A stretch of DNA of 64,000 nt from Eubacterium sp. CAG:274. GTDB taxonomy: Bacteria > Bacillota > Clostridia > Lachnospirales > CAG-274. Shown in pieces: positions 26,202-35,074 of this stretch (within the stretch, counting starts at the first letter, position 1; each line of letters starts with the position of its first letter). The stretch lies in NCBI GenBank assembly GCA_000432155.1, contig FR888502.1, positions 1-64,000 on the forward strand, given 5' to 3'. A program made the translations under genes and the position numbers. A model generated the notes under the pieces. It did no database searches, was not told the DNA's origin, and saw only the letters and a program-made list of their open reading frames with translations.

Positions 26202-28261
26202 TAATGGTACAGGGAACAATGTCAAATGCCGGTAAGAGCATTATAACTGCTGGGCTTTTGAGAGTTTTTGCACAAGACGGATATAAGGTAGCACCTTTTA
26301 AATCTCAAAATATGGCATTGAATTCTTTTATTACAAAAGAGGGTTTGGAAATGGGTAGAGCACAGGTTGTACAGGCTGAGGCTGCTGGTGTTGAGCCTGA
26401 TGTGTTAATGAATCCTATACTTTTAAAGCCTAATTCTGATACAGGTTCTCAGGTTATAGTTATGGGTAAGCCTATAGGAAATATGAAGGCTAAAGAGTAT
26501 TTTAAATACAAAAAACAGCTTATTCCCACAATAAAAGAGGCATACAATAAATTAGCGGAAAAGTATGACATTATTGTAATAGAGGGTGCAGGTTCTCCGG
26601 CTGAAATTAATTTGAAATCTGACGATATTGTAAATATGGGTATGGCTGAAATGGTTGATGCCCCAGTTATACTTGTAGGAGATATTGATAGAGGTGGCGT
26701 TTTTGCACAGCTTTATGGCACAGTTGAACTATTGCCTTACAATGAGAAAAAGAGAATAAAAGGTATAGTTATAAACAAATTCAGAGGAGATAAAGCTATA
26801 CTTGAAAATGGCATTACTATGCTTGAAAAGAAATGCCATACTCCTGTTGTTGGCGTTGTGCCTTACGGAAATATAGATATTGATGACGAGGACAGTTTGG
26901 CTTCAAGACTTGAAAATAAAACTGTAGGGGCAATAGATATTGCTGTTATAAGATTGCCTAAGTTATCAAACTTTACTGATTTTTCTCCTTTGGAACAGTA
27001 TGGTATGAGATATGTTTCAAATGTAAAGGAATTGGGAAAACCAGACTTAATTGTACTTGGTGGCACTAAAAATACTATTGCCGATATGAAGTGGCTTAAT
27101 GAAACCGGCTTAAAATCAGCTATACAGAAATTGGCTGAAAATGGTACAGATATTTTTGGCATTTGTGGTGGCTATCAGCTTATGGGTCAAAAGATAACTG
27201 ATAGTGAGGGTGTTGAAAATGGTATTGACACTATAGAAGGTCTTGGTCTATTGCCTGTAGAAACTGATTTCTATATGGAAAAGACTACAAGACAGGTTAC
27301 AGGTGTAGCCCATAATGGGGAAAAAATAACAGGCTATGAAATACATCAAGGTCAAAGTGTAGTAAAGGGCGGACAGGCTTTTTCTGAAATTGAGGGTAGA
27401 AAAGAAGGTTGTGTTTTAAATAACTGTGTTGGCACTTATGTTCATGGTGTCTTTGACGAAACCGGCTTTAGAGAAAGTTATATAAAGAAAATATTTGATA
27501 AAAAGGGTATTTCTTTTGATGTAAAAACTATAGATATAGAGGAATATAAAAACAGTCAATACGATAAATTGGCAGACATTATTCGTGAAAATATGGATAT
27601 GGACAAAATATATGAAATATTAGAGAATAAGGAAACTGACTATACTCCACAATTTGTACTTCCAAAGGATATTGAGGCACGAAGTATGGAAATTATAGAA
27701 AGTGAAATGATTACAGAAGTGCCAGAAGAGTATAAGCCTATTGTAAAAAGGGCTATACATACTACAGCCGATTTTGACTATGAAACAAGTTTGTATTTTT
27801 CACCAAATTGTGTAGAACAGGCTAGAGAGGCTATAAAAAGAGGAGCGTCTATAATTACTGATACCAATATGGCTAAGGCCGGCATTAATAAGAGAGTTTT
27901 AGGTAAATATGGTGGAGAAGTTTTGTGTTTTATGGCTGATGAGGATATTGCCAAAAGAGCAAAGGAAAATGGCACTACAAGGGCTGTTGCCTCTATGGAA
28001 AAGGCGTCAGAATTGGAGGGCGAATATATTATAGCTGTTGGTAATGCACCAACTGCCCTTATAAAGCTAAAGGAATTAATAGAAGAAAACAGAATAAAAC
28101 CTGTACTTATAATTGCTGTGCCTGTAGGTTTTGTAAATGTGGTCGAGGCAAAGGAAATTATAAGCAAGTGTAATGTGCCAGTTATAGTAGCAAGAGGAAG
28201 AAAAGGTGGCAGTAATTTGGCTGCGGCAATTTGTAATGGTATATTGTATGGTATAGAGTAA
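26189..28261 (+). CDS. cbiP-cbiC: Fusion of cobyric acid synthase (CbiP) and precorrin-8X methylmutase (CbiC)
   Basis: The 690-residue protein joins two corrin enzymes. Residues 1-480 are CbiP/CobQ, which amidates four side chains: N-terminal MVQGTMSNAGKS P-loop, then a glutamine amidotransferase half with FGICGGYQLMG (Cys nucleophile), EIHQGQS and GTYVHGVFDE. Residues about 485-690 are CbiC/CobH, which moves a methyl group on the ring: YKPIVKRAIHTTADFDY (catalytic His), ITDTNMAKAGINK, ENGTTRAVASM and GNAPTAL. The CbiC reaction occurs well before the CbiP reaction. A GTG start is used behind AAGGAG. The other ring-contraction genes are not in the window. Confidence 0.93.
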   Translation: MAKVIMVQGTMSNAGKSIITAGLLRVFAQDGYKVAPFKSQNMALNSFITKEGLEMGRAQVVQAEAAGVEPDVLMNPILLKPNSDTGSQVIVMGKPIGNMKAKEYFKYKKQLIPTIKEAYNKLAEKYDIIVIEGAGSPAEINLKSDDIVNMGMAEMVDAPVILVGDIDRGGVFAQLYGTVELLPYNEKKRIKGIVINKFRGDKAILENGITMLEKKCHTPVVGVVPYGNIDIDDEDSLASRLENKTVGAIDIAVIRLPKLSNFTDFSPLEQYGMRYVSNVKELGKPDLIVLGGTKNTIADMKWLNETGLKSAIQKLAENGTDIFGICGGYQLMGQKITDSEGVENGIDTIEGLGLLPVETDFYMEKTTRQVTGVAHNGEKITGYEIHQGQSVVKGGQAFSEIEGRKEGCVLNNCVGTYVHGVFDETGFRESYIKKIFDKKGISFDVKTIDIEEYKNSQYDKLADIIRENMDMDKIYEILENKETDYTPQFVLPKDIEARSMEIIESEMITEVPEEYKPIVKRAIHTTADFDYETSLYFSPNCVEQAREAIKRGASIITDTNMAKAGINKRVLGKYGGEVLCFMADEDIAKRAKENGTTRAVASMEKASELEGEYIIAVGNAPTALIKLKELIEENRIKPVLIIAVPVGFVNVVEAKEIISKCNVPVIVARGRKGGSNLAAAICNGILYGIE

Positions 28262-28280
28262 AAATGTAAAAAATTTATAA

Positions 28281-28308
28281 TTGCAAAAAATATATTTTGG
28301 AGTATAAT
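28281..28308 (+). promoter_or_regulatory. Promoter-like sequence before the Abi remnant
   Basis: TTGCAA (28281-28286) and TATAAT (28303-28308) are 16 bases apart. No intact gene follows, so its role is unclear. Confidence 0.35.
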
Positions 28309-28349
28309 AATAGCAACAGAGTTGCCTGAAGTTATTAAGTAATTTTTAA

Positions 28350-28538
28350 CATTGGGAATCAAGCTGGGTGATTTACCAAGCTTTTTTACTTTTTAGAAGA
28401 TTACCAAACTTAGAAATAAAACAGCTAATGATAGGTGACTTATATGATGTTTTTGAGAAAAATATTGAATATATTGATTTAAAGTTGATAGGGTTTCCGG
28501 AAAATTATAAAGAAGTATTAAAAAATAACATAAAATAA
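28350..28538 (+). pseudogene. Remnant of an Abi-family protein C-terminus
   Basis: An open frame of 62 codons without a good start ends ...EYIDLKLIGFPENYKEVL, the closing pattern of Abi_2 (AbiD/AbiF-like) abortive-infection proteins ('idl..mGFP.nW..'). The ~250-residue N-terminal part is absent, so this is a decayed fragment, not a working gene. It sits between a promoter-like sequence and a good terminator and next to other signs of rearrangement, which suggests deletion of a mobile defence gene. The match is by pattern only. Confidence 0.45.
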
Positions 28539-28542
28539 AAAC

Positions 28543-28580
28543 AAGGAGTGCAAACACAAGATATGCACTCCTTTTCTTTT
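28543..28580 (+). terminator. Terminator after the Abi remnant
   Basis: AAGGAGTGCA (28543-28552) pairs perfectly with 28564-28573 and is followed by TTTCTTTT. Confidence 0.8.
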
Positions 28581-28596
28581 AATAATAAATAATGAG

Positions 28597-28615
28597 TCGG
28601 AAAGATAAATCCGAT
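28597..28615. repeat. Solo copy of the TCGGA hairpin repeat
   Basis: TCGGAAAGATAAATCCGAT is a short stem-loop (TCGGA/TCCGA) identical to two copies near 50.0 kb. The flanks TGAG and GGCTTG are also shared. Confidence 0.7.
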
Positions 28616-28637
28616 GGCTTGAATGGTCAAAAAATAT

Positions 28638-29064
28638 TTACTTCAAACTACCATCTCCACCCATTAAGGCTGTCAATTCCTCAATATGTTCCAATGGAAA
28701 AGGTGGTTCGCAAAGGGGTTTCATTGCTATACTCATAAGTTTCATTGGGTTATCGTCGGCAGCTACTCTATTTGATGAAAGCTTGCCACATCTTTTGCAA
28801 CGATGAATAATTGCCCATTCGCCATTTTTTCTTACCCAAACAGCTACAGGTTCCATAATTCCACCACAGTCAGACTCTCTATCTCCAGGTTCTTCGTCAA
28901 CATGAAGACTGGAAAGACAATTAGGACAATGGTTTCTATGGTTATTGCCTGCACTATTTGGAATTACAGGGCGACCACAAACCTTACAAGTAAAAGTATC
29001 ATTACAAGGATGATTTTTATAATATCCCTTTTCATATTTTTTTGCGTTTATTTTCTCTATTCAT
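28638..29064 (-). pseudogene. RNHCP-domain gene with a frameshift in an A7 run
   Basis: The domain is complete: FTCKVCGRPVIP, then NHRNHCPNCLSSLHVDEEPGD, CGG, and MEPVAVWVRKNGEWAIIHRC with RCGKLSSNR and ADDNP. RNHCP proteins are small putative zinc-binding proteins of unknown role. A good start (ATG at 29062-29064, minus strand, behind GGAGGAATAAAA) opens a frame that meets TGA after ten codons. The domain lies in the +1 frame, and removing one A from the A7 run at about 29037-29043 restores one reading frame of ~141 codons. The rest of the frame is undamaged. It may be a sequencing error, a recent mutation or a site of transcriptional slippage. Confidence 0.75.
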
Positions 29065-29108
29065 TTTTATTCCTCCATAAAAGTCAAATAATATCTATTT
29101 TTCCTTTT

Positions 29109-29155
29109 GGGAGGAAAGCTGACATTGTTTGCTAACCTCCCGATTAGCAAACAAT
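29109..29155 (-). other. Hairpin with loop complementary to a flanking segment (possible pseudoknot)
   Basis: A perfect 12-bp stem (29124-29135 with 29144-29155) lies between glgA and the RNHCP gene. On the minus strand its loop contains GGGAGG, and CCTCCC follows ~22 bases downstream (29109-29114), allowing a pseudoknot. The same CCTCCC could instead pair with the GGAGGA ribosome site of the RNHCP gene (29071-29076). Confidence 0.5.
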
Positions 29156-29201
29156 ATCCAATGTTATATTAATTTTCAAAAAGCAATCTCCTAAAAAATA
29201 A

Positions 29202-30674
29202 TTAATTTTCTTCTTCTTCTTTTTCCTGAGGGTGTTCCTCTAAAATCTTGTTGTAAACATCAATGTATTCCTTAGCACTTCTGTCCCAAGAAAATCTTGT
29301 TTCAATAGCATTATGAACTACCTTGTTCCATTGAGCCTTATCAGCATAAATTTTAAGACCCTCGTTAATAGCCCACATTAAGCCATTTGCATCATAGTCC
29401 TGGAACTGGAAACCGTTACCTTCGCCAGTTTCAGGGTTATAAACCTTTACTGTATCTACTAAACCACCAGTAGTTCTAGTAACAGGAATAGTACCGTAGC
29501 TCATAGCAAAAAGCTGACCTAAACCACAAGGTTCAAAAAGACTAGGCATAAGGAAGAAATCACTGGCTGCATAAATCTTCTGAGAAAGTGCATCATCAAA
29601 GAGAATATTAGCACTTACCTTGTCAGGGTATCTATAAGCTAAATCCTTAAACATATTTTCGTAAGTATAGTCGCCAGTACCGAGAATAACAAACTGAACA
29701 TCTTTTGAAAGAAGTTCTCCTGCTGCCTGTAAAACAAGGTTAATACCTTTCTGTTCTACAAGTCTTGAAATAATACTAAATACTGGAACATCAGGGCGAA
29801 CAGGAAGTCCTAAATCTTTCTGAAGTTGAGCCTTATTTTTAGCTTTTCCAGTTAAATCTTCAGCAGAGAAATTAGCATAAATCTTTTTGCTAGTTTCAGG
29901 GTTGTTTGCGTCATAGTCAATACCATTTACGATACCGTAAAGGTCATCTTTTCTGGCTCTTAAAACACCGTCAAGTCCATAGCCATACTGTTCTGTCTGA
30001 ACCTCATAAGCATATGTTTTACTTACTGTACTAATAGCATCAGCATATAAAAGACCGGCTTTCATAAAACTTGTCATATTATAAAATTCCAATTTATCAT
30101 TAGTAAAGTAATAATTTTCGTCTAATTCCATCATACTAAGAGCGTGTTTAGGGAACATACCCTGATACTGGAGATTATGAACAGTATATAATGTACGAAT
30201 ATTTTTGTAATCCTTAATAAGTGAGTACTTGTCTTTTAAGTAAACACACATTGGACCAGTCTGCCAGTCGTTACAATGAATGATGTCAGGCATAAAATCA
30301 TCGTCTATATAGCTTAAAAATTCAATAGCAGCTTTACAGAAGAAAGCAAATCTTTCATCATCATCGCCATAGCCATAGTAACCAGAACGACCAAAGTAGT
30401 AGTCATTACCTATAAGGTAAGTAGGCACATCTGTGTGCATTGTAAAAATATCTGCCTTTTGAGTACGCCAATCAAGGGTTACATCAAAAGATTTTATATA
30501 TTCACAGCTAGTAAGGCACTCGTCCTTAATGGTTCTGTACTTAGGAAAAACAACTCTTGCATCAATACCGGCATTTCGTAATGCTTTTGGTAAAGAACCG
30601 GCAACATCACCTAGTCCGCCACTCTTGGCATATGGTGCAACTTCAGAAGCAACAAATAATACTTTAAGACCCAT
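29202..30674 (-). CDS. glgA: Glycogen synthase GlgA
   Basis: GlgA transfers glucose from ADP-glucose to the growing alpha-1,4-glucan. The 490 residues match the bacterial GT5 family: KSGGLGD at 17-23 binds the donor, HCNDWQTG and IVNGIDYDANNPE lie in mid-protein, and the C-terminal EPCGLGQLFAMSYGTIP and RTTGGLVDTV complete the active site. The ribosome site is AGGAGG. It is encoded alone here; glgC, glgD and branching-enzyme genes are not in the window. Confidence 0.95.
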   Translation of the reverse strand: MGLKVLFVASEVAPYAKSGGLGDVAGSLPKALRNAGIDARVVFPKYRTIKDECLTSCEYIKSFDVTLDWRTQKADIFTMHTDVPTYLIGNDYYFGRSGYYGYGDDDERFAFFCKAAIEFLSYIDDDFMPDIIHCNDWQTGPMCVYLKDKYSLIKDYKNIRTLYTVHNLQYQGMFPKHALSMMELDENYYFTNDKLEFYNMTSFMKAGLLYADAISTVSKTYAYEVQTEQYGYGLDGVLRARKDDLYGIVNGIDYDANNPETSKKIYANFSAEDLTGKAKNKAQLQKDLGLPVRPDVPVFSIISRLVEQKGINLVLQAAGELLSKDVQFVILGTGDYTYENMFKDLAYRYPDKVSANILFDDALSQKIYAASDFFLMPSLFEPCGLGQLFAMSYGTIPVTRTTGGLVDTVKVYNPETGEGNGFQFQDYDANGLMWAINEGLKIYADKAQWNKVVHNAIETRFSWDRSAKEYIDVYNKILEEHPQEKEEEEN

Positions 30675-30776
30675 ACAAAAAACCTCCTGTCTGAATAAAC
30701 TGAAAATTGAAAAATAATGTCGTTATTTACAAACTGCTTAGATTTGTAACTATTATTTGAATTTTTTTGTTTATTT

Positions 30777-30813
30777 TTTACATATTTATATTATAATTAT
30801 ACTATGTTATAAT
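30777..30813 (+). promoter_or_regulatory. pepF promoter region
   Basis: TTTACA (30777-30782) with TACTAT 17 bases on, and an overlapping extended -10 TGTTATAAT (30805-30813), lie before the ribosome site of pepF. Which is used cannot be told. Confidence 0.45.
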
Positions 30814-30846
30814 TCATTTATCAAGAAAAAAAGGAGAAAATTTTAA

Positions 30847-32631
30847 ATGTCAGAATTAAAAAATAGAAATCAGATTTTACCTGAGGATAAATGGAGTGTT
30901 GAAGATTTATTCTCAAGTGACGAAGCATGGCAAAAACTTTATGACGATATAGAAAACAGCCTTAGTGGCTTTGACAAATTTAAGCCTCTTACAATGGCTA
31001 ATCTCTATGAATGCCTTAACTTCAGAGATGAAGTATACTTAAATACTGAGAGAGTATATGTATACGCAGGGCTTAGAGCAAATGAAGATAGTGACAATAG
31101 TTTCTATCAGGCAATGGATAGCAAGGCAGCAAGACTTTCTTCACTTGTTCAGGCTGCTTCAGCTTTTATTGACTCATCTATTGCACTTTTGCCGGAAGAT
31201 GAAATCTTAAAGGCTGTTGAAACAGAGCCTCTTAAATTATATGCTCACTACTTAAAGGATATTCTTCGTAGTAAGGAACATATTTTGACACAGGACAAGG
31301 AAGAAATACTTGCACAGATGCAGGAAGTAGCAGGTGTGCCTTCTAATGTTTTCTATATGCTCAATAATGCAGATATGACTTTCCCTGATGTTGTAGATAG
31401 TAAGGGCGAAAGCCACAAATTAACTCATGGCACATTTATTTCTTATCTTGAAAGTAGCGACAGGGTTTTAAGAAAATCAGCTTTTAATGCTCTTTATGAC
31501 ACATACAAAAAACAGCTTAATACAATTACAGCATCTTATAGCGGTTCTGTAAAGGTAGATAGCTTTGGTGCAAAGGTAAGAAAGTACGGTTCATCACTTG
31601 AGGCACATTTAGAGCCTAATAACATTCCTACAAGTGTTTATACACAGCTTATTGATACTGTAAACAAAAACCTTAACTTAATGCACAGATATATTTCTAT
31701 TCGTAAAAAGGCATTAGGTCTTGATGACTTGAATATGTATGACCTGTACACTCCTATTGTAAAGGATATTGATACTAAAAAGACTTATGAAGAAGCTGTT
31801 GCAACTGTTAAGGAAGCTGTTAAACCTTTAGGCGAAGATTATTGCAAGGTATTTAATAAGGCACTTGATACTGACAGATGGGTAGATAAGTACGAAAACA
31901 AGGGTAAGAGAAGTGGTGCATATTCTTGGGGTGCTTACGGTTGCCACCCATTTGTTTCTATGAACTATAATGGCACTGTAGACTCTATGTTTACACTTAT
32001 TCACGAAATGGGTCACTCTATGCACTCTCACTATACTTGGTCAACTCAGCCTGTAGTTTACGGAGATTACACTATATTTGTTGCAGAAGTTGCATCAACA
32101 GTAAATGAAGCCCTTTTAATGGAACATTTATTAAAGACAACTGAAGACAAAAATCAGAGAAAATACCTTATCAACTACTATCTTGAACAGTTTAGAGGTA
32201 CTCTTTTCCGTCAGACTATGTTTGCTGAATTTGAGCTTGAGGTTCATAGGCGTGATGAGGCTGGAGAAGCTCTTACAAAGGAAGAATTAAATGAAATTTA
32301 CTACAACCTTAATAAGAAGTATTATGGCGATGAAATAAATATTGATGAAAAAATATCTTGGGAATGGGCTAGAATACCTCATTTCTATACTGCTTTCTAT
32401 GTTTATCAGTATGCTACAGGATATTCAGCAGCTATTGCTCTTTCACAGAGAATATTAAAGGAAAATGGCAAGGACGATTATATTAATTTCTTAAAGGGTG
32501 GTTCTTCTAAATACTCTATTGACCTTTTAAAGGGTGCTGGCGTAGATATGACAACTGCCGAACCTGTAGAAAAGGCTATGGAAGTATTTTCAAGTCTTTT
32601 AGATGAAATGGAAAATCTGTTGACAGAGTAA
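30847..32631 (+). CDS. pepF: Oligoendopeptidase F
   Basis: This cytoplasmic M3-family zinc metallopeptidase cuts short peptides. The 594 residues match the family. HEMGH (386-390) gives the zinc ligands and catalytic Glu, in IHEMGHSMHSHY, with the third ligand Glu in EVASTVNEALL about 25 residues on. The C-terminal RIPHFYTAFYVYQYATG helps form the peptide site. AAGGAG lies before the start. Confidence 0.95.
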   Translation: MSELKNRNQILPEDKWSVEDLFSSDEAWQKLYDDIENSLSGFDKFKPLTMANLYECLNFRDEVYLNTERVYVYAGLRANEDSDNSFYQAMDSKAARLSSLVQAASAFIDSSIALLPEDEILKAVETEPLKLYAHYLKDILRSKEHILTQDKEEILAQMQEVAGVPSNVFYMLNNADMTFPDVVDSKGESHKLTHGTFISYLESSDRVLRKSAFNALYDTYKKQLNTITASYSGSVKVDSFGAKVRKYGSSLEAHLEPNNIPTSVYTQLIDTVNKNLNLMHRYISIRKKALGLDDLNMYDLYTPIVKDIDTKKTYEEAVATVKEAVKPLGEDYCKVFNKALDTDRWVDKYENKGKRSGAYSWGAYGCHPFVSMNYNGTVDSMFTLIHEMGHSMHSHYTWSTQPVVYGDYTIFVAEVASTVNEALLMEHLLKTTEDKNQRKYLINYYLEQFRGTLFRQTMFAEFELEVHRRDEAGEALTKEELNEIYYNLNKKYYGDEINIDEKISWEWARIPHFYTAFYVYQYATGYSAAIALSQRILKENGKDDYINFLKGGSSKYSIDLLKGAGVDMTTAEPVEKAMEVFSSLLDEMENLLTE

Positions 32632-32716
32632 TAAAAAGGAATTATAATGTTTAAGATATTTACAAATTGTTAAAAAATACCAATGGGGCAAATATTACTC
32701 TAAAGGAGAGAAAAAT

Positions 32717-34444
32717 ATGAAAAAATTGTTAGGAATATTTGCTGTTTCGGCATTAACCATTTTAGGTTGCACTACAGCTTTTGCAAGCAATAGTGTACAG
32801 GGCGATGCAGATACAGACGGAATACTTACTGCTAAAGACAGTGCTTATGTTTTACAGAAAACTCTTGATTCTACTTTCAAAGTGCCAATGGCTGATGAAG
32901 AATATAGTGTTTACTGTGATGTAAATGGCGATAAGATAGTTAATGCAGACGATGCAAGCCTTATTTTACAGAGAGTATTAAATGATAGTGTAAAATTTGC
33001 TCCTATTGGTGGCAGTACAGAAACTACAACAGAAACTACTACTGCTACAACAACAGAAACTACTACAGTTACTACTACAGAAACTACTACTCAGGTAACA
33101 ACAGATGGAACTACTGAAGAAACAACAATTCCAGATGGATTTAATACAGTACCTGAAAACTTTGACTATACTGTAAATGTAAGTAATTTCAGCCAATTAA
33201 AGTCTGCTCTTTCTGATTGTGCTAAAAAGAGTGGTCAAAAGGCAATTTACATTACAGACGATATTGATGCTACAGAACAGATTAAACTTTCTACATCAAA
33301 TGCCAATATTTCATTAATTGGTGTTGAAAAGGCTGACGGCTCTTATCCAGCTATTGATTTTGCTAAGTTCAGAGATTCAAAGAACAGTACAGGTGAAAAT
33401 GGTACAGGTATTTATGTAAGCAAGGGTTCTTACTACAACTTTAAAAATCTTATTGTTAAAAATGCACCAGACTGTGGTATGAGAATTAAGAACTCAACTT
33501 CAGGCAACTGTATTATTCAGAATTGTGTATTTAAGTACAACAACAACTCAGGTATTTCTGTAACTGCCGGTGGTCACGACAATACATTTATTGGTGTAGA
33601 CTCTTATAGAAACTGTGACTTGGTTCAGAAATTAGGTAGTGACGCTGACGGTTTCTCTGTAAAGCTTAATGTCGGCAATAATAACAAGTTCTTCGCTTGT
33701 AGAGCTTGGGAAAATGGCGATGACGGTTGGGATAGTTATAACCACTCAGGAGATTCTCCATATCACCTTGATTATATTGAATGTCTTTGCTACCACAATG
33801 GTGACTACGATATTTACAACGGTAAGTGGGATTATGAAAACAACTTACCACTTGATAAGGATTTACTTTATGTTCAGGCTATGATTAAGGCTGACCCAGA
33901 TTTTGAAACTAAGTACAATAACAGACAGCTTGATGTAAACAACTGGCCAAATGTTACACTTACTAAGTTTGGTAAGTCTATTAAGGGTTCAGATATTAGC
34001 TATGAAAACTGGGACGGTAATCCAAACGGTTTCAAGTTTGGTAGTAAGTTTACAACATCAGACAGCACAAGAACTGTTAAGGATTGTATAGCTTTCAATA
34101 ATGGTCAGAAGGGTTTTGATGAAAATAACTCAAAGGCTACTATTGATATGGAAAATACAATAGCATTTGACAACGGTTTCAAGGGCAAGAAGGGTCAGAA
34201 TGGTAATTCTAACTACCGTATGGAACTTATGAACATTCAGCAGTTTGATAATTGCTTTGGTTTCAATGGTGCTATTGAAGACTTCTTACCAGATGGCAAG
34301 ACAGTTATTACTCCAGATTCTAGTGTACAAGATGCAGTAAGAAATGCAACAACTGCTCTTAGTGATTCACTTCAGCAGTCTATTAGAGAAGATAAAATAC
34401 CTGGTATGGTATGGTTTAATGACATCTTCGCTTTAACAAAATAA
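32717..34444 (+). CDS. Dockerin-bearing pectate lyase, family PL9
   Basis: The 575-residue secreted enzyme cleaves polygalacturonate by beta-elimination. It has a signal peptide (1-24), then a type I dockerin with two calcium-binding repeats (GDADTDGILTAKDS and DVNGDKIVNADDAS, about 28-95), a Thr/Glu-rich linker of about 40 residues, and a right-handed parallel beta helix. The helix carries the PL9 active-site pattern GSDADGFSVKL (Asp309, Asp311, Lys316) and NGDDGWDSY (Asp335, 336, 339), which bind calcium and supply the catalytic Lys. The dockerin is N-terminal, less usual than C-terminal. A cohesin partner is not in the window. Confidence 0.88.
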   Translation: MKKLLGIFAVSALTILGCTTAFASNSVQGDADTDGILTAKDSAYVLQKTLDSTFKVPMADEEYSVYCDVNGDKIVNADDASLILQRVLNDSVKFAPIGGSTETTTETTTATTTETTTVTTTETTTQVTTDGTTEETTIPDGFNTVPENFDYTVNVSNFSQLKSALSDCAKKSGQKAIYITDDIDATEQIKLSTSNANISLIGVEKADGSYPAIDFAKFRDSKNSTGENGTGIYVSKGSYYNFKNLIVKNAPDCGMRIKNSTSGNCIIQNCVFKYNNNSGISVTAGGHDNTFIGVDSYRNCDLVQKLGSDADGFSVKLNVGNNNKFFACRAWENGDDGWDSYNHSGDSPYHLDYIECLCYHNGDYDIYNGKWDYENNLPLDKDLLYVQAMIKADPDFETKYNNRQLDVNNWPNVTLTKFGKSIKGSDISYENWDGNPNGFKFGSKFTTSDSTRTVKDCIAFNNGQKGFDENNSKATIDMENTIAFDNGFKGKKGQNGNSNYRMELMNIQQFDNCFGFNGAIEDFLPDGKTVITPDSSVQDAVRNATTALSDSLQQSIREDKIPGMVWFNDIFALTK

Positions 34445-34454
34445 TATAAGTTTA

Positions 34455-34492
34455 AAAACTGCTGTGTTATGTAAATACAGCAGTTTTTTGTT
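34455..34492 (+). terminator. Terminator after the PL9 gene
   Basis: AAAACTGCTGT (34455-34465) pairs with 34477-34487 and runs on into T residues. Confidence 0.8.
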
Positions 34493-34531
34493 GTAATGAA
34501 ATGTGATGGATTGACAATTAGGGAGAAATTT

Positions 34532-35074
34532 ATGTGGAAAGAATTACTTAATTTATACTGGATATTTGTAAAAATGGGAGCTATGTGCTTTGGTGGAGGA
34601 TATGCTATGCTCCCCATACTTGAAAGAGAATTAGTCTTAAAAAGAGGTTGGGTAACAAAAGAGGAAATAGTAGATTATTATGCTTTAGGTCAGTGTACAC
34701 CTGGAGTTATAGCTGTAAATACTTCTACATTTGTAGGCAATAAATTGGCTGGAAATTTTGGTGGAATTATAGCTACTCTTGGCTTTATAACACCATCTAT
34801 AGTAATTATAACCATTATAGGAACTTTACTTGAAAATTTTGCCCATATAGAAATTGTGCAAAATGCTTTTTCCGGCATAAGGATTTGTGTGTGCGTGCTT
34901 ATTATAAATGCAACTGTAAATCTTTGGAAAACAGCTATTACAGATAAATTTGGTCTTGTAATGTTTGTTATAGTTCTTGTGCTTTCCAGCTTTTTAAATA
35001 TATCTCCTATATTTTTTGTGTTAGGTTCAGGCTTTTTAGGCTTTTTATTTAAGACATTAGGAGGTAAAAAGTAA
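34532..35074 (+). CDS. Chromate transporter subunit (half ChrA), first
   Basis: The 180-residue membrane protein is a half-length CHR family member: VKMGAMCFGGGYAMLPILERE near the N-terminus, then GQCTPGVIAVNTSTFVG and three or more hydrophobic segments. The start at 34532 follows AGGGAGA; the ORF could extend 36 bases upstream without a ribosome site. In Firmicutes two such halves work as a pair. It overlaps the second half by one base. Despite the family name, the substrate may be another anion. Confidence 0.85.
   Translation: MWKELLNLYWIFVKMGAMCFGGGYAMLPILERELVLKRGWVTKEEIVDYYALGQCTPGVIAVNTSTFVGNKLAGNFGGIIATLGFITPSIVIITIIGTLLENFAHIEIVQNAFSGIRICVCVLIINATVNLWKTAITDKFGLVMFVIVLVLSSFLNISPIFFVLGSGFLGFLFKTLGGKK

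Noticed and set aside
28309..28387. Possible short RNA before the Abi remnant (hairpin GCAAC/GTTGC, then a stem before TTTTTT)
   Set aside because: The terminator stem has an internal mismatch and overlaps the protein remnant frame, so a separate RNA is not supported.
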